A stretch of 64,000 nt of DNA from JAPLFM01 sp964650885 (GTDB lineage: Bacteria > Bacteroidota > Ignavibacteria > Kapaibacteriales > UBA2268), in assembly GCA_964650885.1 (NCBI GenBank), contig CAZYXG010000006.1, forward strand, positions 17,571 to 81,570, read 5' to 3'. The notes below the pieces were generated by a model. That model was not told the origin of the DNA, searched no databases, and saw nothing but the letters and a program-made list of their open reading frames with translations. Positions 8,434 to 19,085 of this stretch are shown one piece after another. Made by a program: the position numbers and the translations under genes. Position 1 is the stretch's first letter, and every line of letters starts with the position of its first letter.

Positions 8434-10857
8434 TTGAGAATTTGTATATTAATATTTTCATTTTTTATATTTTCTAATTTAGCAAATGCTGAATCTTTAC
8501 TCATTTTAAAAGGTAAAGTGGTTGATTCAGATAGTAAAGAAACATTGCGTTCAGTTACGGTGAAAGTGCTAAACACTAAGAAAGGAGCTTATACAAATAC
8601 TAATGGTGAATATGTAATAAAGCTACCTAAAGGAAAATATTATTTACGTGTTTCAATGGTAGGACATGAGACTATTGAGCAGGAAGTTGATTTAGTAAGT
8701 GATACTACTATTAAAAATTTTGATCTATCTATTGCGAAGATGGATGCACCAGAACTTGAAGTTTATGCTGATGACCCTTTAACAAGATTAATAAAAAGAT
8801 TATTAAGGAAAAAGCAAAAGCAAATAGATTCTTTACAAACATACAAATATACTTTATACACTAAATTTGTATTTGCAACCGACACACTTACTGCTGGCAG
8901 AACTGACAGTCCAAAAGATACTACTATCAATTCAATTTTGGAATCTTTTTCCGAAGGATATTATAAAAAGAAAGATAATTACTTCAATCGTATCTTTCAA
9001 AAAAGGCAAAGTGTAAACGTACCCCCACAAGCTAATTTCGTAGCATTTGGCACTAACATAAATGCCTATGATGATTATGTAAATATTCTTGGTGAAGACA
9101 TTGCTACTCCTTTTAATCCTGATGCTCTCGAATATTATACTTTTGAAGTAGTGGGTACTTTTAAAAGCGACAAAAAAACTCGCTTAACAAAAATCAAAGT
9201 AACTCCGAAAACAATTGCACGCCGTTTATTTAGCGGCTATATAAATATTGACGAAGAAAAAGAAGTGCCTGTATCCGTTGAATTAGAACCGAATATTGCT
9301 GTGCAATTGCCTTTGGGAGCAACTTTAAAGTATAATCAAGATTTTGAGCAATACGATGATAAATATGTAATGCCCACACGAATGCGAATATTCAGCACTA
9401 GCAAAGTGGATATACTTTGGATATTTTCTCCACGTTTGGATATATTGATTGAAACCGCTGCATTCGATTACAAGATAAACCCTGAGTTGCCTAGCGATTT
9501 ATTTGATGAACGAAGAGTGGAATTTGATGATAATGCTAATAATTTCGATACACTTTATTGGACAAACAATCAACTTGTTCCGCTTAGAGATGATGAAAAT
9601 TTAGCATATTCACAGATACTAACTGCCCGAGATAACCCAGATTCAGTGCAAGGTTCTAATTTTTTTACACAATACTTAGCACCAATAAATAGATTTTTTG
9701 CCAGATTTAATAGAACACCTTTTACTGGTTTAGAAGATGTATTTAAGTACAATAGAGTAAGTGGTCTTACTATTGGAACTGGATTTAGATTCACACCACA
9801 AAAAACTACTGATTTATATCTTTGGGGCGGAGGAAGCTTTGCAGACCAACGATATTATGGTGATGCAAAAATCACTCAGTTTTTCGATGATAAACGTAAG
9901 TATAGCTTAGACTTTAATTACTTCGATAAACTTACTCGTCGAGACAAAGGCAATATAATACCTAGCCGAGTTATTACTTTTCTTTCTGGATTATTCAAAT
10001 CAGATTATGGTGATTACTTCTATAGCAAAGGTTTTGAAACTGGCCTTACTTTTAGCACTGGGCAATTAGTATTTCTAAGACGTGATAACTTTACTCGACC
10101 TTATTTGCTTCGGTTTTTTCTCCGAGATGAATTGCAATCATCAGCTCAAAATAATACTAATTTTTCACTATTCAGCTGGAAGTCCCCTTTCCGTCCGAAC
10201 CCAGTTATTAATGATGGTCATTTGCGTTCGGCAGGGTTTCAACTTGGAATAAATTACACTCCTGAAAGACGAATTTCCAATGCAGGGTTTTATTTTGAAT
10301 TTGAAAATTCGTCGCATGAGTTTGGCTCAGCTTTCACTTTCCGACAATATTATTTTGAAGGTAATATTAAATTCGCAACTCTGCCACTTTGGTCGCTCGA
10401 TTTGAAATTGATGGCAGGATATTCTGAACAAGATGCCCCCGCACAGCGTTACTTCAGCAATGAGTCTTCTTCGGCAAACATTGTGGCAAGTGGAGCTTTT
10501 CGTGCAGCTAGAATTAAAGAGTTCTATGGCGACAGGTTTATTGCCGCCAATTTCGAACATAATTTTGGAGAGATTTTTCCAGGTCTATTTCGTATTCCTA
10601 ATATAGCAGCAGTTGGGTTAGAAATTATTGGAATATTTAATTCTGGATGGTTCGATTTCTCACCACAAGCAAAATTGAATAATAGTAAACTTGGTTATAA
10701 TTACCCTTCAAGCACTGTTACAAGCGACAATATTTATTACGAAGCTGGAATCGGAATTAATAGAATACTATTCTTCTTCCGACTGGATTTGACCACCCGT
10801 CTAACCCAAACTTCAACTCCAAGTATTCGTCTGAATATTACTGGTGCTTCTGATTAA
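8434..10857 (+). CDS. DUF5686 outer-membrane protein with carboxypeptidase-regulatory-like domain
   Basis: An 807-residue exported protein. A signal peptide of about 19 residues ends NLANA before ESLL. A carboxypeptidase-regulatory-like beta-sandwich follows (about residues 25-105, with GKVVDSDSKETLRSV and GHETIE motifs). The long remainder resembles DUF5686 proteins, including the LTRLIKRLLRKKQ stretch and a C-terminal half of amphipathic strands ending like a barrel protein. The start is TTG at 8434, with an AGAAAGGA site about 11 bases upstream and the permease stop only a few bases before, so it belongs to the ABC operon. The function of DUF5686 is not established. It ends 7 bases before the convergent kynureninase. 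Confidence 0.8.
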   Translation: MRICILIFSFFIFSNLANAESLLILKGKVVDSDSKETLRSVTVKVLNTKKGAYTNTNGEYVIKLPKGKYYLRVSMVGHETIEQEVDLVSDTTIKNFDLSIAKMDAPELEVYADDPLTRLIKRLLRKKQKQIDSLQTYKYTLYTKFVFATDTLTAGRTDSPKDTTINSILESFSEGYYKKKDNYFNRIFQKRQSVNVPPQANFVAFGTNINAYDDYVNILGEDIATPFNPDALEYYTFEVVGTFKSDKKTRLTKIKVTPKTIARRLFSGYINIDEEKEVPVSVELEPNIAVQLPLGATLKYNQDFEQYDDKYVMPTRMRIFSTSKVDILWIFSPRLDILIETAAFDYKINPELPSDLFDERRVEFDDNANNFDTLYWTNNQLVPLRDDENLAYSQILTARDNPDSVQGSNFFTQYLAPINRFFARFNRTPFTGLEDVFKYNRVSGLTIGTGFRFTPQKTTDLYLWGGGSFADQRYYGDAKITQFFDDKRKYSLDFNYFDKLTRRDKGNIIPSRVITFLSGLFKSDYGDYFYSKGFETGLTFSTGQLVFLRRDNFTRPYLLRFFLRDELQSSAQNNTNFSLFSWKSPFRPNPVINDGHLRSAGFQLGINYTPERRISNAGFYFEFENSSHEFGSAFTFRQYYFEGNIKFATLPLWSLDLKLMAGYSEQDAPAQRYFSNESSSANIVASGAFRAARIKEFYGDRFIAANFEHNFGEIFPGLFRIPNIAAVGLEIIGIFNSGWFDFSPQAKLNNSKLGYNYPSSTVTSDNIYYEAGIGINRILFFFRLDLTTRLTQTSTPSIRLNITGASD

Positions 10858-10864
10858 GTTAGTG

Positions 10865-12127
10865 TTATTTTAAGCAGCTTCCTAAAATAACTACAAATCT
10901 ATAAACATCTTCAAATGAATTATAAAGTGGCACTGGTGCTACCCTCACTACGTCTGGCTCTCTCCAATCAGATATGACACCTTTCTTAGTTAACTCATTG
11001 AATAGTTCTTTATTTGCATTTTTCACACGAATTGAAATTTGACATCCTCTTTCGTTTGCTTCTTTTGGAGTAATAATCTCAATAGCCGAGTTCTTCAAAT
11101 CATTAAGTAGAAATTCCAAATAGCCAGTGAGTGAGAGTGATTTTTCTCGAAGATTGTCCATTCCAACTTCATCGAATATGCTTAGTGAAGCTTTTAAGCA
11201 CGCCAATGGCAATATTGCTGGGTTTGAATTTTGCCACCCCTCAGCTCCACGCATTGGTTTGAATTCGGAATCCATTTTAAATCGTTCTGTTTTGTCGTGT
11301 CCCCACCAGCCAGCCAGTCGAGGAATATCGAAACGCTCAGCAAATTTATTATGCACAAATATTCCAGCTGTTGCTCCTGGTCCAGAATTCAAATATTTAT
11401 ACGTGCACCACATTGCAAAATCCACTTCCCAATCGTGCAGCTCTGGTTTCACATTTCCGATAGTATGAGCCAAATCAAATCCAGCATAAGCTCCGACTTC
11501 ATGTGCTTTTTCAGTAATTGATTTCAAATCGAAATACTGACCTGAGTAATAATTTACCGCTCCAAGCATTACAACTGCCAATGTATCTTTATTGTCTTCA
11601 ATTGCTTGCAATATATCCGAAGTTTCAATTTTATTAGCACCAGCTTTTGGATATAATTTAATCAAGCAGTTGTCGGGGTTTAGCCCATGAAGTGCAATAT
11701 GCGAAGACACAGAATAAATATCCGATGGGAAAGCAGAGCCTTCAATCATTATTTTATTACGCTTGCCGTTTGGTCTATAAAATGAAACCAATAGCGAATT
11801 CAAATTACTTGTCAATGTTCCCATAGCCACCACTTCGTCAGCTTTAGCTCCAACTAATTTAGCTAAAGAATCCGTAACATATTCATGGTAATCTTTCCAA
11901 GGGTTTCTGCCCATAAAGTGGGCTTCTACACCGTATTTTTTCCAAGCGTCAAGTTCCACTTGCACAGCATCTTGAGTTCGCTTAGGCATCAGCCCAAGTG
12001 AATTGCCAGTAAAGTATAATAATGATTCCCCTGCGTCATTCGTGGGAAAGTAAAACTCCCCACGATGTTTCGCCAATTTATCTTGACTGTCTAATTTTTT
12101 AGCAAAGTCTAAATTATTTTCGTACAC
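10865..12127 (-). CDS. kynU: Kynureninase
   Basis: A 420-residue PLP enzyme of the normal kynureninase length. It cleaves kynurenine to anthranilate and alanine, or 3-hydroxykynurenine to 3-hydroxyanthranilate. Visible family motifs are YFTGNSLGLMPK near residue 38, FDLAHTIGN containing the PLP-ring Asp, and CTYKYLNSGPG with the Schiff-base lysine near the middle. The C-terminal RVAPVPLYNSFEDV also fits. The start is GTG at 12127. It lies 22 bases downstream of sppA on the same strand and may be cotranscribed. Tryptophan 2,3-dioxygenase is encoded about 18 kb away at 30228. No recognisable kynurenine formamidase is in the window. Confidence 0.95.
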   Translation of the reverse strand: MYENNLDFAKKLDSQDKLAKHRGEFYFPTNDAGESLLYFTGNSLGLMPKRTQDAVQVELDAWKKYGVEAHFMGRNPWKDYHEYVTDSLAKLVGAKADEVVAMGTLTSNLNSLLVSFYRPNGKRNKIMIEGSAFPSDIYSVSSHIALHGLNPDNCLIKLYPKAGANKIETSDILQAIEDNKDTLAVVMLGAVNYYSGQYFDLKSITEKAHEVGAYAGFDLAHTIGNVKPELHDWEVDFAMWCTYKYLNSGPGATAGIFVHNKFAERFDIPRLAGWWGHDKTERFKMDSEFKPMRGAEGWQNSNPAILPLACLKASLSIFDEVGMDNLREKSLSLTGYLEFLLNDLKNSAIEIITPKEANERGCQISIRVKNANKELFNELTKKGVISDWREPDVVRVAPVPLYNSFEDVYRFVVILGSCLK

Positions 12128-12149
12128 TTAAAAGACCTAATTATTTTTA

Positions 12150-14167
12150 TTAATTAATTTCAATTTTCGCAGGCATTGCCACCATCGCACCTTCTTTGAT
12201 AGAAATTTGCGAAATGTTAAGAATGTATTTTATTTGGTTTTGAATTTCTTTAGGCACAAAGCTTATTGCTGTTTTCAATTCACTTGCTCCGAAACCAAAA
12301 ACCGATGCTAATTTTATCAAGATATTTTGTTCGTTGTTATCTTCATTTTTGAATTCTCTTAGCAATCTTTCAAATATTGGCTCTTTTCTTGGGAAAATGC
12401 TCAATCGAACTTTGTCGCTTTCTTTAGAACCAATTTTCACTTTTGCTATATTTATTGCAGTTTGCAATCCACCCATCACATCTACTAATCCTCTTTCTTT
12501 AGCATCTTCGCCAGTCCAAACTCTGCCTTTAGCAAATTGACGCATATCTTCTGGTGTTTTGCCACGAGATTCTGCCACTTTTCCAACGAAACTTAAATAA
12601 ACACTTTCAGCCATTTTCGTCAAACGAGCTTTGTCTTGAGTTGAGAATGGTTTGGAAACGTTCAAGAATTCTGATGCTGGAGATGTAGAAACATTATCAG
12701 TTGTTATATCCAACTTGCTCATGGCACCGCTTATGTTTGGAATAGCCAATATCACACCAATTGAGCCAGTTATTGTAGCAGGGTGGGCAACAATTGTATC
12801 GCAAGCCATTGCCATATAGTAACCGCCAGAAGCTGCCACATTGCCCATTGATGCAATCACTGGTTTAGTTTTTTTGGTTGCCATAATTTCTTGCCAAATC
12901 TCATCAGAACCAAGTACACTTCCACCAGGACTATCAATTCTTAGAACTATAGCAGCAATATTTTTGTCGTCTCTTGCATCACGTAAGTGTTTGATTACTC
13001 TTTTTGCATTTATACCGTTGTCGCTATTGCTATTCATTGAAGCAGAAATTTCACCTACAGTATTAATCAATGCAATAGTTTTATTTTCTGGTCCAGTTTC
13101 ACCTTTAGTTTTCACATCGTGCCAAGGGTAATCAGAAAGTCCAATTAATGTTACCTTTTTATCTTTGTCGTTTGCTTTATCGCCATAGATTCTATGTTTT
13201 AAGAAATCTCTAAAAGCAGATTCCGACATAGTGCCATCAATTAATTTTCTCTCCATAGCGTCATCTGTTTGATAAACTCCAGTGTTCATAGCGTCTGTAA
13301 CTTTTGCAGCATCAATTTGTCTTAATTTAGCTGCTTGCTCAGTGAAAATTCTATTTCTTTGGTTTAGCAAAACAGTATATTCATATCTAGCAGAATCGCT
13401 CATACTTTTTCTAGAGAATCCTTCGCCAGCCGATTTGAAATCTTCAAATTGAATTGTTGTGAATTCCACTCCAATTTTATCCAGGAATCCTTTCATATAA
13501 ACTGGATTGATAGAGAAGCCATTAAGCATTAGCATACCTTCTTTTGGCATAAAGATAGAATCAGCAGGCAATGCGTTTAAGTAGCTTTTTTCATCGAAAG
13601 CAATTGAATAAGAGTAAATAAATTTCTTAGATTCTTTAAATTTCAAAAGTGCTTCTTGCAACTCCATTGCTTGAGCCATACCTATATTGCCAAGTGGTTT
13701 CAAGTAAATTCCTTTAATTCTGTCGTCTATTGCTGCTCTTTCAATTGCTTTTAGTGCATCGAAGAAGTCCACACTATGGTCTTCATCGAATAAATGCAAG
13801 CTGCCACCCTGATTGTGTTCGTTCATTGGCACACTAAAATCAACCACTAAGATTGAGTTTGATGTTACTTCTTTGANNNNNNNNNNNNNNNNNNNNNNNN
13901 NNNNNNNNNNNNNNNNNNNNNNNNNNNNNNNNNNNNNNNNNNNNNNNNNNNNNNNNNNNNNNNNNNNNNNNNNNNNATATTGGAAACGCCATAAATAACA
14001 AGCCCTACGAAACCGACAAAAAGTAAGAAAATAACACCCAAAATAATCACGACTGGCTTCCACCAAGATGACTTCTTTTGTTTATTTTCAGGATAGTTGG
14101 CATATTGTTTTTGCCAAGGTTCTTTAGGAGTTTCTGGATTGTTTGGGAAATTAGTAGAATCGGACAT
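12150..14167 (-). CDS. sppA: Signal peptide peptidase SppA (interrupted by an assembly gap)
   Basis: The N-terminal segment from the ATG at 14167 gives a soluble Pro/Lys/Gln-rich stretch and one membrane helix (VVIILGVIFLLFVGFVGLVIYG) before 100 N. The sequence after the gap continues as a large SppA-type serine protease. The two parts are in different frames only because the gap length is arbitrary. The C-terminal repeat has DSPGGSVLGSDEIWQ and GNVAASGGYYMAMACD with the nucleophilic Ser, followed by ITGSIGVI. The N-terminal repeat, with FDEKSYLNALPADSI, should carry the catalytic Lys. Family members degrade cleaved signal peptides in the membrane. This is the long two-repeat type. Confidence 0.9.
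13877..13976. other. Assembly gap of exactly 100 N
   Basis: A run of 100 undetermined bases inside sppA. Exactly 100 is the conventional placeholder for a gap of unknown size. The reading frames before and after do not match across it, so the true missing length differs from 100. Any translation through it is meaningless. Confidence 0.99.
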
Positions 14168-14341
14168 GTTGTAACTTTAAAATTTGTTGTAAATTAGTTT
14201 TGCTTATTAAACGAAAAGAAGTAAACTTAGTTTCTAATTTTTTTTATTTCACAATTTCTCTATTTTTTAACTTTTATTCAAACTTTATTTTTATTTTCAA
14301 TTAGCATAAAAGTGAAAAAACAAAATTAATGGATTTTAGAA

Positions 14342-15787
14342 TTGAATAATAACGAAAACGAACATCATTTAATCCCCAGATTAGGATATTGGACAACACT
14401 TGCAATAGTAATCGGTGCTGTAATTGGCTCTGGAATATTCAAAAAACCAGCCCTTATGTCGCAGCAGCTCGGCTCTCCAGAGCTTTTAATAGCTGTTTGG
14501 GTGATAGCGGGAATAGTTACTTTATTTGGTGCATTGACCAATGCAGAAATTGCTGGATTTATAACTTCCACAGGCGGACAATATAAATATTTTGAAAAAA
14601 TGTACGGCAAAGCGTTCGCATTTCTCTATGGCTGGTCTCTTTTCGCAGTAATTCAGTGCGGCTCTATTGCCTCCATTAGTTATGTTTTTGGCGAATACTC
14701 TCAAAATTTTGTTCATCTCTTCCGCTTCCCCGAAGCAATGGAACTTGCTTATAAAATCCATATTCCATTTATTGGAATTATTTACCCTTTGCAGAATATT
14801 GGAGTGAAGTTAGTTACTTGTGGTTTGATAACTTTGCTTTCCTTAGTCAATTGTATTGATGTGCGATTGGGTGGCTCAATTGCATCAATTTTCACAACTT
14901 CAAAAATAGTTGCTATTCTAATTCTTGTCTTTTTTGGCTTTATATATCAAGGCGGAAGTGTTCAAAATTTCACCAATGTAGGTGGAAATATGGGCAATAT
15001 CAATATGTTTACTGGCATTATTGCAGCACTCTCTGGTGCATTTTGGGCTTATGATGGCTGGAATAACATCACTTATATAGCAGGCGAAGTAAAAAATTCC
15101 CAACGCAACATTCCATTGGCTTTGTTTTTTGGCACATTGATAATTATTTCAGTTTATATCTTAATCAATTTGGCATATCTATATGTAATGCCAGTGTTTG
15201 CAATGTCAAAATCAACTTTAGTTGCAGCGGATGTTGCCAGAATCTCCATCGGAGAGTTTGGGGCAGGATTTGTTTCAGGAGCAGTTTTGCTTTCCACTTT
15301 CGGTACTTCCAACGGTACTATTTTAGCAAGTGCAAGAGTCTATTATGCAATGGCACACGACAATATGTTTTTCAAGTCAATAGGAAAAGTGCATAAAACA
15401 AGACGCACTCCAATTAATGCTTTGGCTTTGCAGGCAGTTTGGTCTTGTGCATTGGTGCTAAGTGGCACATTCGATACTCTGACAGATATGCTTATATTCG
15501 TTAGCTGGATATTCTATGCCTTCGGAGCTTACGGTGTTTTTGTGCTTCGCAAGAAAATGCCAGATGTTGTCCGCCCCTATAAAGTCTGGGGCTACCCTTA
15601 TGTTCCAACAATTTTCGTAATCTTTGCGTCTGTATTTGTAGTGTTCACACTTTATAACGATATTGATATGTATATTTCTGGCAAATCGGAAATTATTAAT
15701 TCAGTATTTGGTCTTTTTTTAGTGTCCACTGGAATTCCTTTTTATATCTATTTCCAAAAAGCTAACGAAAAAGCAAAAAAAGCTTAA
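14342..15787 (+). CDS. Amino acid permease (APC superfamily)
   Basis: A 481-residue transporter with about 12 hydrophobic segments. The first helix has the substrate-binding GAVIGSGIFKKPA motif near residues 21-33, followed by the TSTGGQYKYFEKMYGK segment conserved in LAT/SteT-like amino acid antiporters. Helix 6 carries FWAYDGWNNITYIAGEVKN, also diagnostic. The substrate cannot be specified from sequence; large neutral amino acids or Ser/Thr exchange are typical for this branch. The start is TTG at 14342, because the ATG a few bases earlier is out of frame and closes at once. It is divergent from sppA. Confidence 0.9.
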   Translation: MNNNENEHHLIPRLGYWTTLAIVIGAVIGSGIFKKPALMSQQLGSPELLIAVWVIAGIVTLFGALTNAEIAGFITSTGGQYKYFEKMYGKAFAFLYGWSLFAVIQCGSIASISYVFGEYSQNFVHLFRFPEAMELAYKIHIPFIGIIYPLQNIGVKLVTCGLITLLSLVNCIDVRLGGSIASIFTTSKIVAILILVFFGFIYQGGSVQNFTNVGGNMGNINMFTGIIAALSGAFWAYDGWNNITYIAGEVKNSQRNIPLALFFGTLIIISVYILINLAYLYVMPVFAMSKSTLVAADVARISIGEFGAGFVSGAVLLSTFGTSNGTILASARVYYAMAHDNMFFKSIGKVHKTRRTPINALALQAVWSCALVLSGTFDTLTDMLIFVSWIFYAFGAYGVFVLRKKMPDVVRPYKVWGYPYVPTIFVIFASVFVVFTLYNDIDMYISGKSEIINSVFGLFLVSTGIPFYIYFQKANEKAKKA

Positions 15788-15872
15788 TGGAAAAAATCAT
15801 TATTTAAAACTTATTTGGTAGATTCAATCAAATAAGTTAAATTTCAAAATCATAAACAAGCGAGGTGCTATT

Positions 15873-16502
15873 ATGCCAGCAGAAATTTTAAATATCCATT
15901 ACAAAACTCCCGAAACAAACAAAGTGGAAAAAGTAGTTGAAGCTTTAAAAGCAGGTAGTGTTATACTCTACCCTACTGATTCTGGTTTTTCTTTAGGTTG
16001 TGACTTATCCAAGAAAAATGCAATCGAAAAAATTCGACAAATAAGAAATTTACCAAAGTCTAAATCAATGACTTTCCTTTGCGATTCACTTTCAAACATA
16101 TCTGAATTTGCCAAGGTAGAAAATGAAGCATATAGGACTATTAAACGATTAATACCTGGGACTTATACATTTATTCTCCCAGCTTCTAAAAATGTTCCCA
16201 AATACGCTCAAGACCCTAAAAAAGCTACAGCTGGGATTAGAGTTCCAGATCATGCAATCGCTCAAGCACTATTGAAAGAATTGGGTCATCCTATAATTTC
16301 GATTTCAGCCAAATCTGATGATAATGTACACACTTCACCAGAAGACATTATTGAACAATATGTTAAACTTGTAGATATTGTTGTAACTTGCGATGATTAC
16401 CATTTCCATGGCGAGTCAACTATTATTGATATGACTGATGAAATTCCGAAAATTCTAAGAGAGGGAGCAGGAATTGAAAAAGCACGTGAATACATTGACT
16501 AA
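15873..16502 (+). CDS. Sua5/YciO/YrdC-family protein (threonylcarbamoyl-AMP synthase-like)
   Basis: A 209-residue protein with the YrdC fold signature: LYPTDSGFSLGCDL at about residue 31, PKSKSMTFLC near 67, TAGIRVPDHA near 120 and STIIDMT plus LREGAG near the C-terminus. The usual PSAN motif reads SISAKSDD here, as in the YciO branch, whose activity is less certain than that of TsaC. TsaC makes threonylcarbamoyl-AMP for the t6A37 tRNA modification. A GAGGTG ribosome-binding site lies about five bases before the ATG. A strong intrinsic terminator follows. Confidence 0.85.
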   Translation: MPAEILNIHYKTPETNKVEKVVEALKAGSVILYPTDSGFSLGCDLSKKNAIEKIRQIRNLPKSKSMTFLCDSLSNISEFAKVENEAYRTIKRLIPGTYTFILPASKNVPKYAQDPKKATAGIRVPDHAIAQALLKELGHPIISISAKSDDNVHTSPEDIIEQYVKLVDIVVTCDDYHFHGESTIIDMTDEIPKILREGAGIEKAREYID

Positions 16503-16532
16503 TTTAGTTTTTTATTCAAACATTTTAAACCT

Positions 16533-16570
16533 AAAACCGTAAATGTAATTCAAACATTTACGGTTTTTTA
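16533..16570 (+). terminator. Intrinsic terminator after the Sua5/YciO gene
   Basis: A 13-bp perfect stem (AAAACCGTAAATG at 16533-16545 with its complement at 16555-16567) and a 9-base loop, merging into a run of T. It lies 30 bases after the stop at 16502 and before the next gene on the same strand. Confidence 0.85.
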
Positions 16571-16597
16571 TTTTTATTCGGAAATTGGACTTATTTA

Positions 16598-19081
16598 ATG
16601 TCAAAACTTCTAAGATTTTTACTTATAATCTTACTATTAACTACCTTAACTACCTATAGTCAAAACACAGCACGTTTCTTAGGCACTGTCATAGACGATG
16701 CCACTGACAAATCAGTACAGGGAGCTACTGTTGTTCTTTATAGCACAAAAGACTCATCAGTTGTGCGTGGCGGATACACAGATAAAGATGGAAATTTCAA
16801 ATATGACAAAATAGTTTATGGCGATTACTACTTAAAAATTTCATTCGTTGGTTATCAAATTGCTAAATTTGAGAATCTTAGAACTACTAAAGCCAATGCT
16901 GAAATCAATTTAGGCACTATTCGATTGAAACAAAGTGCAAGCGAAGCTGATGTAGTGGAAATTGTAGCAGAAAAGCAAGCAATCGAATACTCTATGGGCA
17001 AAAAGGTATTCAACGTGGATAAATCAGGAGTTAATACTGGTGGCAATGTTTTGGACGTATTGCGAGCTGTTCCCGCTGTTGATGTGGATCAGGATAATAA
17101 CGTTAGTCTTCGTGGAAATTCCAACGTGAACATTATGATAGACGGTAAACCACTTGCAGCAATGGGCGGCAGCACAAACTTACTCCAACAGATTCCTGCG
17201 GCAAATGTAGAAAGTATAGAAGTAGTAACTAATCCCTCTGCCAAATACGATGCGGAAGGTCAAACAGGCATCTTAAATATTATTACTAAAAAGCAGATTC
17301 AAGGTGGCTTCAATGGAATGCTTTTCTTGAATACTGGTACTTACGATAATTATAGCTCTTCGGCAAATTTCAACTATAGAACTGATTTTTTCAATATATT
17401 CACAAATTTAGATTACTCTTTTTCAAATAGAAGAAGAAGAATAGAAATTTTAAGAAAAACTAATTTTTTGGATTCATCAGCAAATATTAGTGAATCCGAT
17501 GTTGCTAAAAATGGATATCGTTATTCCGATGGAAATGGTGGCGGTGCTAAATTAGGAATGGAATTAACTTTTTCCAGAAATACTAACCTTACTTTAAGCG
17601 GTGGAATCAGAAAATATGAAGATAACGACATTGAACAAAGCAGAAATATTCAATCTTTATATGCCAATAATACAAATAACATAAGTCAAATTTTTGATTT
17701 TGTAACTCATGAGAAAAATCCATTTACAAACTATGATGGCTCTATTAACTTTATGCATAAATTTAATAGAAAAGGTCATGAATTAACTTTTGATGGGTTC
17801 TACAATACAAATAATATTACAAGAGAAAATAACCAAGACAATTTATATTACAATTTAAGCAATGGAATTCCTATTGACTTAAATTTAGATAGAACTTACC
17901 AAGTGAAAAATGGAACTTCTGGCGATAACAAAAATTTAATACTTCAAACTGACTACGTACGACCTTTTGAAACTGATAGACTTGAATTAGGTTTGAAATA
18001 CACATTAAGAGATATCGCTGCTGTTTCGGAATTCTTCACAAAACCAAAAGATAGTGATTTTATTAAAGATACTATTGCTTCCAATCAGGGAAAATTTAAA
18101 GAAAATGTGATAGCCGCTTACTTTATATACGGCTCTAAACTATCCAATAATATAGATTTGCAAGGTGGTTTGCGTACTGAATATACTATTCAAGGAGTTC
18201 GAGATGTTACTGGTGGTTATAGTAATTTCGAAAGAAATTATATTGACTTTTTCCCGAATTTAACATTTAGCTATAAACTCGATGATTTCCAATCTTTCCA
18301 ATTAAGTTATAGCCGACGAATTAATCGCCCAAGATTGAATGATTTGAATCCATTTATTGACAAAAGCGATCCACTTTTTTGGAGAACTGGGAACACTACT
18401 CTAATGCCCGAATATATCAATTCATATCAAATTGGTATGCTTAATATATTCAAACAATTTACTGTCAATTCAGAATTTTTCGTCAGAGATATTCGTGATG
18501 TGATTAACCAAAGATTTAGAGAAAAATATAGTGATTCTACTAATATTTTAATTGACAAACCACTCAATATGGCTCAAGGTCTATCTTATGGTATGGATCT
18601 TTCTGTAAGTTATGAATTGACTAAAACTTGGAGAATGAATACAGACTTTTCATTCTTCGATCAATATGCTGAGGGAACTTATAAAGGAGTTACTTACTCG
18701 AACAAGGGTTTTGCTTGGTCTGCCAAATATATGACTTCAGCTGTATTATTTGAAGATATTTCAATGCAGATTATGGCAAATTATAGCTCTCCAGTTGTAA
18801 CTGCTCAGGGAAAAAGAGCCGCTTTTTATATGGCGGATATCTCATTCAAAAAAGATTTTATGGAAAAGAAATTAACTGTTTCACTTCGCTGGATGGATAT
18901 ATTTCGAACTATGCGTTTTGGTGGTATTTCCCAAGGGGACAATTTCTATTCGAGTGCTTTTTTCACAAGGGATTTCACATCAATCACTTTAGGAATTTCA
19001 TATAGAATTAACGACATAATCAAACAAGATCGCAAACGCAGAAGAGAAGACGGTGGCTCTGGCGGTGGTGATGATTATTAA
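16598..19081 (+). CDS. Outer-membrane beta-barrel receptor with CarboxypepD_reg domain (OMP_b-brl_3 type)
   Basis: An 827-residue TonB-receptor-like protein. The signal peptide is residues 1-21, and cleavage after TTYS would leave an N-terminal Gln. A carboxypeptidase-regulatory-like domain follows (about 26-110, with GTVIDDATDKSVQGATV and FVGYQ). The plug (about 140-235) has VLDVLRAVPAVDVDQDNN, SLRGNSNVNIMIDG and PSAKYDAEGQTGILNI. The barrel fills the rest. This subgroup lacks an obvious TonB box, so energy coupling is uncertain. The C-terminus ends in a Lys/Arg-then-Gly/Asp tail rather than an aromatic last strand. The ligand is unknown. An FMN reductase gene begins 5 bases after its stop. 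Confidence 0.85.
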   Translation: MSKLLRFLLIILLLTTLTTYSQNTARFLGTVIDDATDKSVQGATVVLYSTKDSSVVRGGYTDKDGNFKYDKIVYGDYYLKISFVGYQIAKFENLRTTKANAEINLGTIRLKQSASEADVVEIVAEKQAIEYSMGKKVFNVDKSGVNTGGNVLDVLRAVPAVDVDQDNNVSLRGNSNVNIMIDGKPLAAMGGSTNLLQQIPAANVESIEVVTNPSAKYDAEGQTGILNIITKKQIQGGFNGMLFLNTGTYDNYSSSANFNYRTDFFNIFTNLDYSFSNRRRRIEILRKTNFLDSSANISESDVAKNGYRYSDGNGGGAKLGMELTFSRNTNLTLSGGIRKYEDNDIEQSRNIQSLYANNTNNISQIFDFVTHEKNPFTNYDGSINFMHKFNRKGHELTFDGFYNTNNITRENNQDNLYYNLSNGIPIDLNLDRTYQVKNGTSGDNKNLILQTDYVRPFETDRLELGLKYTLRDIAAVSEFFTKPKDSDFIKDTIASNQGKFKENVIAAYFIYGSKLSNNIDLQGGLRTEYTIQGVRDVTGGYSNFERNYIDFFPNLTFSYKLDDFQSFQLSYSRRINRPRLNDLNPFIDKSDPLFWRTGNTTLMPEYINSYQIGMLNIFKQFTVNSEFFVRDIRDVINQRFREKYSDSTNILIDKPLNMAQGLSYGMDLSVSYELTKTWRMNTDFSFFDQYAEGTYKGVTYSNKGFAWSAKYMTSAVLFEDISMQIMANYSSPVVTAQGKRAAFYMADISFKKDFMEKKLTVSLRWMDIFRTMRFGGISQGDNFYSSAFFTRDFTSITLGISYRINDIIKQDRKRRREDGGSGGGDDY

Positions 19082-19085
19082 TAAT

